Of a stretch of 11,458 nucleotides of DNA, positions 7,101-11,458 are shown in pieces. This stretch comes from an uncultured Alistipes sp. (GTDB lineage: Bacteria; Bacteroidota; Bacteroidia; Bacteroidales; Rikenellaceae). Under the pieces are notes generated by a model. The model worked only from the letters and a program-made list of their open reading frames with translations. It was not told the DNA's origin and did no database searches. The position numbers were made by a program, and so were the translations under genes. The stretch spans positions 1-11,458 of the forward strand of contig CAAFWE010000285.1 in the NCBI GenBank assembly GCA_900766655.1. Direction: 5' to 3'. Numbering within the stretch: position 1 is the stretch's first letter; each line of letters opens with the position of its first letter.

Positions 7101-8584
7101 GCATTCGACCAGCTGAGGCGTTGGTCATATTTCTTGAAGCCATAGACCACCTCGGCGGCGGTGTTGCTACCAAAGGCTGCATCATCCTTGGTCACCTCTA
7201 TCGACTTTGCTCGAGGGAAAGGTGCTGGTCGACCATACTGATAGTAGAGACCGAGTGCTGCCGAGGCATCGCTCGAGGTGAGCCCCTCAACTTCGGCTAC
7301 CGATGCCAGAGCGTGGGTAGCACCAAGGTCGCGGTCGAGTATACCGTGTGTCGTAGAGCCATTACCGCCACGCACCGCCAACAAACGAGGCTTGTCAGTG
7401 CACCAGATATGGTAGGTCCAAATGCTGGTGTTGCTCGAGTTGAAGAGCGAAATCATCACATTGCCTTCGATGTTGCCTCCGCAATACTTGAACGACACCC
7501 TTTCGGAGGCGGCATCGTAGCATACATGGTCGATAATGCCCGCACTCTCGCTCCAGATGATGTGTGCGTAGGCGACATTTGCGATATTCTCGCTACTGTT
7601 GATTTTGCGAGTGGCAAACGAGTAGTATTTAGCCTCGGAGCCTTGAGGTACGATGTAGCAGTTTGCCACGCCACCTTCGCTCAAGTCGGTGGATGTCGAA
7701 GGCTTGAGGTTGTCGATATCGATAGTCTGAATAGGACGAATCATCGAACGATTGACCTCGATAATGCTCTTCGAGCAGAGCGAGTAGGAGCCCTTGTCGG
7801 TCTGAACGCAGATGGCCATATTCTCGTAGCTTCGTGGCGGAACGATGAGGTAGAACGATGTCGCCTCCGCACTGTTTAGAGGCACATTCGATGGCTTGAT
7901 ATATGCGTGATTCCAGGTCGATCCGTGGTTGGTGCCTGGTGTGAATGTCGGATTCTCGGCATCTGTCAACGCAATTGTTCCGAGTCCCGATAGAGCGTCG
8001 GTCTTGTAGTTTGCGGAGTTGTTGCGCAAGGCTATGTGTTTGACATTGCCCGAACCCTTGAGTTGTAGCTGGATGTAGCCACATAAGTTCTTGAAAGCCA
8101 ATCTGTTCTCCAATATATGGGCGCACATAACATTCTGCTTGTCGGCAAACACCTTGTTTGTGCCATCCACCTCGTAGTCCGAAGGGAGAGTGTAGGCGAT
8201 GCTCTTTGTGTCGCTGTCGTAGGTGATGTCCGAGGCGTATGGGTAGACCGCATACTGCGTATCGGTCGGTACCGAGAACTCGGCTACCGAGCCATCGATG
8301 GTGAGGATGGCACACTCGGTGACGGTTCCGTCGGCCGAAATTGCTGCGATGGTGTCGCCCTCGCTCCAAATGACCTTACCGCCATTGTTGTCGACTAGGG
8401 TAGTGCGCGACTCCTCGCTCTCGCTCTGCTCGTCGCACTCCAGCTCTGCTGCGACGGTCATAAACTCCTTCTCGGCAGATGTCGCCTGATCGATTGGATT
8501 GTCGGTCGTAGGGTCGGTTGTGCAGCCCACTGCCACAAGAGCAGCAACGAGCATCGACACTAAATAAAAGCTGATTCTTTTCAT
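4124..8584 (-). CDS. Multidomain surface lipoprotein: fimbrillin-like, FISUMP-like, GLUG repeats, SGNH hydrolase
   Basis: This 1486-residue protein starts with a lipoprotein signal, MKRISFYLVSMLVAALVAVG, then Cys21. Residues about 40-300 resemble fimbrillin/Mfa-like domains (VIWSEGDTIAAIS at 71-83). Residues 305-400 carry NCYIVP and IWTYHIW motifs typical of Bacteroidales surface proteins. Residues 410-690 are FISUMP-like (DRDLGA 417, LGLYYQYGRPAPFP 444, DPCPAGY 565, RCRAID 683). Residues 702-1165 have a GLUG lead-in and about 11 GLUG repeats. Residues 1228-1486 are an SGNH/GDSL esterase domain: Ser1236 in IIGDSIS, Gly1289, Asn1333 in GGTND and His1464 in GCHPN. It probably deacylates a glycan or ester at the cell surface, with the N-terminal modules acting as anchor, adhesin or spacer. 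I chose ATG 8584 over 8626 because it begins the signal peptide and the upstream ATG lies inside the small ORF at 8607-8729. It ends with TAA just before the shared terminator. Domain calls are by eye; the substrate is unknown. Confidence 0.88.
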   Translation of the reverse strand: MKRISFYLVSMLVAALVAVGCTTDPTTDNPIDQATSAEKEFMTVAAELECDEQSESEESRTTLVDNNGGKVIWSEGDTIAAISADGTVTECAILTIDGSVAEFSVPTDTQYAVYPYASDITYDSDTKSIAYTLPSDYEVDGTNKVFADKQNVMCAHILENRLAFKNLCGYIQLQLKGSGNVKHIALRNNSANYKTDALSGLGTIALTDAENPTFTPGTNHGSTWNHAYIKPSNVPLNSAEATSFYLIVPPRSYENMAICVQTDKGSYSLCSKSIIEVNRSMIRPIQTIDIDNLKPSTSTDLSEGGVANCYIVPQGSEAKYYSFATRKINSSENIANVAYAHIIWSESAGIIDHVCYDAASERVSFKYCGGNIEGNVMISLFNSSNTSIWTYHIWCTDKPRLLAVRGGNGSTTHGILDRDLGATHALASVAEVEGLTSSDASAALGLYYQYGRPAPFPRAKSIEVTKDDAAFGSNTAAEVVYGFKKYDQRLSWSNALNAYATNLTFPKAFYMVGYSSKLANESTYDKSNKTQYTWYGKRVYHPYDESDKLWFSENTNVVSKKSDNDPCPAGYVVDNTDGVTDYLKAFKYTKGHKGGKNCYGYYYTCPTTNNFVWIANSGYRAGTSATLSSVGENFNHWAAHSTRGSDNNLAAVRATLGYNHSADTGNPSVSATYAQLGQGFTIRCRAIDRTKLQNATIVSTTFEGDGSASSPYLIKSGADLTKLAGLCNGSMQTTENKDFTSAHYALATNIDMAEEAFNPITPFNGSFDGRGYTISNLTVTPTNSTPTGLFGLTTGATIKNVTIKSGAVYVTNTTQLYTGGLVGKAIETTIDNCSFEGAVSSVCSAQHNCDGVSGNSSSVTGGLVGFAKNCTISNSSVTASIYSRGQFTAGIVGSIEGGSITKSVFARGSHLESTMNHVGGIAGCMTFDAVISECTVDAPVVCGYAVNGGVVGRMQSGKVSRCLVSSNAVVVGCKDNATGASYDGTGGIVGKIESLGSKGTMAIVERCACYADVSANIVVGGIVGHLKGDSNTTIAEEVKECLFKGRLTVAYKNSSNYGVGGGIIGCCNMSASEGGATKVTDCAALVDGITFNSAATKAGYGGVVGYSKTTDFSRCYSNLDTATIVSEEGKCISEYTSISYYGSLYGRGNGASNGVTFTDCYYYGPRIGYEEVTATTNVESLTASQITDGTLLGKLNSANGNWKADTNGYPLPTDVPADTNPTSTVTKSRVSIIGDSISTFKGWGPDGYRYYYPISSNPTVISAAQTYWHKLIYKYMSNATLEKNIAWTGSVVARSTDASYLSSDHGAGHCFVERLRDDGVGNPDVILLHGGTNDVSNRGKSIAVHPNYPIYGASNYSKTMSPTDEEMAAVFATAATATSWDEVLKLNDTSFVEAYVKLLSMMHCKHPNAKVVMIIGDWIHEGTRQAIHKIADHYGAKWGYKCVDLQDISPYGTSKVIPKESGCHPNEAGFEVMADYIYQQVGSYID
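5090..6232 (-). repeat. GLUG repeat array inside the SGNH lipoprotein
   Basis: Residues about 785-1165 hold some 11 degenerate repeats of the form 'GG[LIV][VIA]G ... [VI]..C.. .g'. They start near residues 788, 819, 861, 889, 919, 948, 986, 1020, 1061, 1101 and 1142, at spacings of roughly 28-42 residues. The usual introductory segment 'NGSFDGRGYTISNLTV' is at 764-779. Many repeats carry a Cys at the same place (NCSF, SECTV, SRCLV, ERCACY, KECLF, TDCAAL, SRCYSN, TDCYYY). GLUG repeats are known from bacterial surface proteins and are expected to form a beta-solenoid stalk; here the array places the esterase far from the lipid anchor. Confidence 0.85.
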
Positions 8585-8606
8585 AGTCTTAGTCTCGTTG
8601 TTAGGG

Positions 8607-8729
8607 TTAGAACTCAATTTCATCATCTTTGCCTACATCTTCGGTATCGCTCGATTGAGCAAATCCCATCTCGATTGCAACCTCTATCAACTCCACCTCG
8701 GGAGCCGAGTATTCCTTTGTCTGCTTCAT
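8607..8729 (-). CDS. Small ORF, 40 codons, 'Y.sPE.E.iEv' type peptide upstream of the lipoprotein
   Basis: Minus-strand ATG at 8729 opens a 40-residue ORF ending with TAA at 8607, only 22 bases before the lipoprotein start. It begins MKQTKEYSAPEVELIEVAIE, continues MGFAQSSD around residues 21-28 and ends in an acidic tail (about DDEIEF). Short peptides with an N-terminal 'K.Y..PE.E...vE.e', a Ser/Gly-rich middle and an acidic end are, from my general knowledge, often seen before lipoprotein/fimbrillin genes in Bacteroidales and usually remain unannotated. It has no signal peptide or membrane segment. It lies about 45 bases after the likely transcription start near 8775, so it would be the first gene of the same transcript. 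A GTG four codons upstream is an alternative start. Function is unknown: leader peptide, small regulatory protein or secreted-peptide precursor are all possible. Confidence 0.62.
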   Translation of the reverse strand: MKQTKEYSAPEVELIEVAIEMGFAQSSDTEDVGKDDEIEF

Positions 8730-8781
8730 ATGATGTTTCACGATTTTATCTGTCGGTTAGTTGGTTGGACTCTTCGGTAGA

Positions 8782-8789
8782 CAAATATA
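8782..8789 (-). promoter_or_regulatory. Bacteroidota -7 promoter element (TATATTTG) for the small ORF and lipoprotein
   Basis: The plus-strand CAAATATA reads TATATTTG on the minus strand and fits TAnnTTTG. A T-rich stretch (TTTTTT) lies about 18-20 bases upstream on that strand where the -33 TTTG would be, a weak match. The element is about 52 bases before the small-ORF start and nearly 200 bases before the lipoprotein start, so both should share one transcript. Confidence 0.5.
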
Positions 8790-8866
8790 GTGATTATTGC
8801 CGAAATAAAAAAGTTGCGGTTGGTTTCAATCCTGTGTTGCGGAGTTTTCGCCTTCTCGCTCGAAAC

Positions 8867-8909
8867 GAAAACTAAAGTTTTCCGTTTTGAGTTGTTAGTT
8901 TTCCGTTTT
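8867..8909. repeat. Palindrome plus 21-bp-spaced direct repeat upstream of ileS
   Basis: GAAAACT at 8867-8873 and AGTTTTC at 8876-8882 form a perfect inverted repeat with a two-base spacer. The 13-mer AGTTTTCCGTTTT at 8876-8888 is repeated exactly at 8897-8909, offset by 21 bases (two helical turns). The cluster overlaps and precedes the -33 region of the ileS promoter, so it could be an operator. AT-richness makes chance a real possibility. Confidence 0.4.
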
Positions 8910-8923
8910 TTTCACTACCTTTG
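8892..8923 (+). promoter_or_regulatory. Bacteroidota promoter for ileS
   Basis: TACCTTTG at 8916-8923 matches TAnnTTTG exactly. A TTG at 8892-8894 sits 21 bases upstream as a partial -33 element. Transcription would begin near 8930, giving a leader of only about 23 bases before ATG 8953, too short for a riboswitch or attenuator. Confidence 0.6.
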
Positions 8924-8952
8924 TGCAATTATAACCGAAACATTTTGTCTTT

Positions 8953-11458
8953 ATGGAGTTCAAAGAGTATAAAAATCTTGATTTATCGGCTCTTGCCAAT
9001 GAGGTTTTGGCAGAGTGGGATAGCAAAGATACCTTTGCCAAGAGTATCGAAACACGCGAGGGTGCGCCAGCCTTTATCTTCTTCGAGGGACCCCCTTCGG
9101 CGAATGGTATGCCAGGCATTCACCACGTGATGGCGCGTACCATCAAGGATGTATTCTGTCGTTACAAGACTCAGCAGGGCTACCGCGTGAACCGCAAGGC
9201 GGGTTGGGATACTCACGGTCTGCCTGTGGAGCTCGGTGTGGAGAAGACTCTCGGCATCACCAAGGAGGATATCGGTAAGAAGATTACTGTCGAGGAGTAC
9301 AACCGTCGTTGTCGCGAGGATGTGATGAAGTACACCGATGTGTGGAGCGACCTCACTCGTCAGATGGGTTACTGGGTTAACCTCGACGATCCGTATATCA
9401 CCTACGACAACAAATATATCGAGACTTTGTAGTATCTCCTCAAGCGACTCTACGATAAGGGTTTGCTCTACAAGGGTTATACCATTCAGCCATACTCGCC
9501 AGCCGCAGGTACAGGCCTCTCGACTCACGAGTTGAATCAGCCTGGTTGCTACCGCGATGTGAAGGATACCACTTGTACCGCGCAGTTCCGCATCGTGCGT
9601 AACGAGAAGAGCGAGCACCTCTTCGAGGGTGCCGAGGGAGAGTTGTTCTTCCTTGCTTGGACTACCACACCTTGGACCTTGCCTTCGAATACCGCACTCT
9701 GCGTAGGCCCGCAGATTGAGTATGTTCGTGTAAAGTGTCAAAACCCATATACCGAGGCTCGTCAGACCATCATTATGGCGAAGGAGCTTGTAGGCTCTTA
9801 CTTCGGCAAGAAGCAGGAGGGCACCTTCGAGGTCGAGGAGCAGACCTTCAAGGGCAAGGAGCTCGAGGGCATCTGCTACGAGCAGCTCATCCCTTGGGTT
9901 AAGCCTATGGGCGATGCGTTCCGCGTAATCGTGGGCGACTATGTGACCACATCGGATGGTACGGGTATCGTACACATTGCGCCAACCTTCGGTGCTGATG
10001 ACGACCGCGTAGCTCGCGCTGCTGGTATCGTGCCTCTCTTCGTGGTGGATACTGCTGGCAAGAACTGCCCTATGGTAGACCGTTCAGGTCGTCTCTTCCG
10101 CTTGGAGGATCTCGACAAGGAGTTCGTCGAGAAGTATGTCGACGCAGCACTCTATGGTGAGTGGGCTGGTCGCTATGTGAAGAATGCCTACGATGCCACA
10201 TTGACCGAAAACGATGCTACACTCGATGTCGATATCTGCGTAATGCTCAAGGGTGAGAACAAGGCCTTCAAGATTGAGAAGCATACCCACTCGTACCCAC
10301 ACTGCTGGCGTACCGATAAGCCTGTGTTGTACTATCCACTCGATTCGTGGTTTATCCGCACCACTGCACTTCGTGAGCGTATGATGGAACTCAACGCAAC
10401 CATCAAGTGGCAGCCAGAGTACACCGGCTCGGGCCGCTTCGGTAAGTGGTTAGAGGGCTTGGTGGATTGGAACCTCTCGCGCTCGCGCTTCTGGGGTACT
10501 CCGCTCCCAATCTGGGCTACCGAAGACTACTCGGAGATGAAGTGTATCGGCTCGGTTGAGGAGTTGATGGGCGAGATTGAGAAGTCAATCGAGGCTGGCT
10601 TTATGACCGAGAATCCTTACAAGAACTTTAAGGTGGGCGATATGTCGGCCGAGAACTACTCGACCGAGTGTATTGACCTGCACAAACCATATGTAGACAG
10701 CATCGTGCTCGTATCGTCGAAGGGCGAGCCAATGCGTCGCGAGAGTGATTTGATCGATGTTTGGTTCGATTCGGGTGCTATGCCTTACGCACAGCGTCAC
10801 TATCCGTTCGAGAATGCCGACTGCTTCGATAAGCTCTTCCCTGCCGACTTTATTGCCGAGGGTGTCGACCAGACTCGTGGATGGTTCTTCACCTTGCACG
10901 CCATCGCTACAATGTTGTTCGATAGCGTAGCCTTCAAGAATATCATCTCGAATGGTCTTGTGCTCGACAAGAATGGCAACAAGATGTCGAAGCGTTTGGG
11001 TAATGCTGTCGATCCGTTCGAGGTTATGAATAAGTATGGTGCCGATGCAACCCGTTGGTATATGATTGCCAACTCCGATCCTTGGGATAACCTCAAGTTC
11101 GATGTCGAGGGCGTTGACGAGGTGCGTCGTAAGTTCTTCGGCACACTCTACAATACCTACTCGTTCTTTGCTCTCTACGCCAATATCGATGGCTTTACGG
11201 GCAAGGAGGCAGAGGTGCCAATGGAGCGACGACCAGAGATTGACCGCTGGATTATCTCGTTGCTCAACACCTTGGTTAAGGATGTTACCGCTGCACTCGA
11301 GGATTACGATCCAACGCCAGCAGCACGCGCTATTCAGGAGTTCGTGGGCGAGAACCTCTCGAACTGGTATGTTCGCCTCAACCGTAAGCGTTTCTGGGGT
11401 GGCGAGATGACCGAGGATAAGCTCTCGGCATATCAGACACTCTACACTTGCCTTGAGA
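8953..11458 (+). CDS. ileS: Isoleucyl-tRNA synthetase, partial, interrupted by an in-frame TAG
   Basis: This class I synthetase charges tRNA-Ile in the cytoplasm. The reading frame from ATG 8953 runs to the window edge (835 codons; the family is usually over 1100 residues here, so the C-terminus is missing). Landmarks in order are the HIGH-equivalent 'SANGMPGIHHV' (residues 49-59), 'GWDTHGLPVE' (84-93), the CP1 editing motif 'WTTTPWTLPSNTA' (236-248), 'GTGIVHIAP' (about 336-344), 'WNLSRSRFWGTPLPIW', 'DVWFDSG', 'EGVDQTRGWFFTLH' and 'KMSKR' (677-681). The frame is broken once: codon 160 (9430-9432) is TAG, where relatives have Trp in 'IETLW.LLK'. Sequence after it stays in frame and well conserved, so this is a single substitution (TGG to TAG), not decay or frameshift. 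The 159-residue upstream piece keeps only the HIGH region. It is either a sequence error, a fresh nonsense mutation, or a codon read through by a suppressor. Confidence 0.93.
9430..9432 (+). other. In-frame TAG (Trp-to-stop) within ileS
   Basis: The codon after 'YIETL' is TAG and is followed directly by 'YLLKRLYDKGLLYKGY', the normal IleRS continuation. One base change (G to A at 9431) restores TGG. No nearby in-frame ATG offers a clean restart. Confidence 0.9.

Noticed and set aside
6665..7879. A 404-codon open frame on the plus strand inside the large lipoprotein gene
   Set aside because: It is antisense to well-supported FISUMP/fimbrillin-like coding sequence, shows no recognisable motif, and follows from the sense gene's codon choice, which rarely creates stops on the opposite strand.
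7629..8369. A 246-codon minus-strand frame in another phase of the lipoprotein gene
   Set aside because: Its Arg/His-rich composition and lack of motifs mark it as an out-of-frame reading of the N-terminal domain.
8585..8626. An in-frame upstream ATG extending the large lipoprotein by 14 residues
   Set aside because: The extension precedes a complete lipoprotein signal and overlaps the end of the small ORF in another phase.
9430..9432. General UAG-to-Trp recoding, or a pyrrolysine codon, as the explanation of the ileS stop
   Set aside because: The other Trp codons seen in the window's genes are TGG, and pyrrolysine would not be expected at a Trp site; an error or single mutation is simpler.
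8983..9975. A 330-codon open frame on the minus strand opposite ileS
   Set aside because: It overlaps strongly conserved IleRS sequence, has a low-complexity Leu/Arg-rich composition, and has no promoter or known domain.

Overview
The window looks like chromosomal DNA of a gut-type Bacteroidales bacterium. The evidence is promoter-like TAnnTTTG (-7) elements in front of each transcription unit, A-rich leaders without strong Shine-Dalgarno sequences, fimbrillin-like lipoproteins with 'DRNLGA / GLYYQ.GR..PFP' style domains, GLUG repeats, and a Bacteroidota-type IleRS. Heavy use of TCG serine and moderate GC would fit a Rikenellaceae/Alistipes-like genome, but that rank is a guess. I see no tRNA, rRNA, CRISPR array or insertion sequence.

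Layout. (1) 1-231, minus strand: the N-terminal part of a fimbrillin-like lipoprotein that runs off the left edge. (2) 232-386: a divergent promoter region with two identical TATCTTTG elements pointing in opposite directions. (3) 387-4056, plus strand: a compact three-gene operon for exported hydrolases. It encodes a bleomycin-hydrolase/PepC-type cysteine aminopeptidase with a Sec signal, followed by two tandemly duplicated Ntn-hydrolases (C45/AAT-like) whose catalytic cysteine directly follows the signal peptide. (4) 4071-4112: a strong symmetric hairpin that can end transcription from both converging units. (5) 4124-8584, minus strand: a 1486-residue surface lipoprotein with four modules: fimbrillin-like, FISUMP-like, about 11 GLUG repeats and a C-terminal SGNH/GDSL hydrolase. 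Just upstream in the same unit, at 8607-8729, is a 40-codon small ORF of the 'Y.sPE.E.iEv' type. (6) 8730-8952: divergent promoters and a palindrome/direct-repeat cluster before ileS. (7) 8953-11458, plus strand: isoleucyl-tRNA synthetase, truncated by the window edge and interrupted by an in-frame TAG where the family has tryptophan.

How the genes may work together (inference): the left part encodes envelope proteins. The operon could trim peptides and hydrolyse linear amide bonds outside the cytoplasm, and the big lipoprotein could present an esterase on the cell surface. ileS is an unrelated housekeeping gene. The points most worth checking are the ileS nonsense codon, the SGNH/GLUG/FISUMP/fimbrillin fusion, the overlooked small ORF before it, and the paired Ntn-hydrolases whose nucleophile appears to be exposed by signal peptidase.
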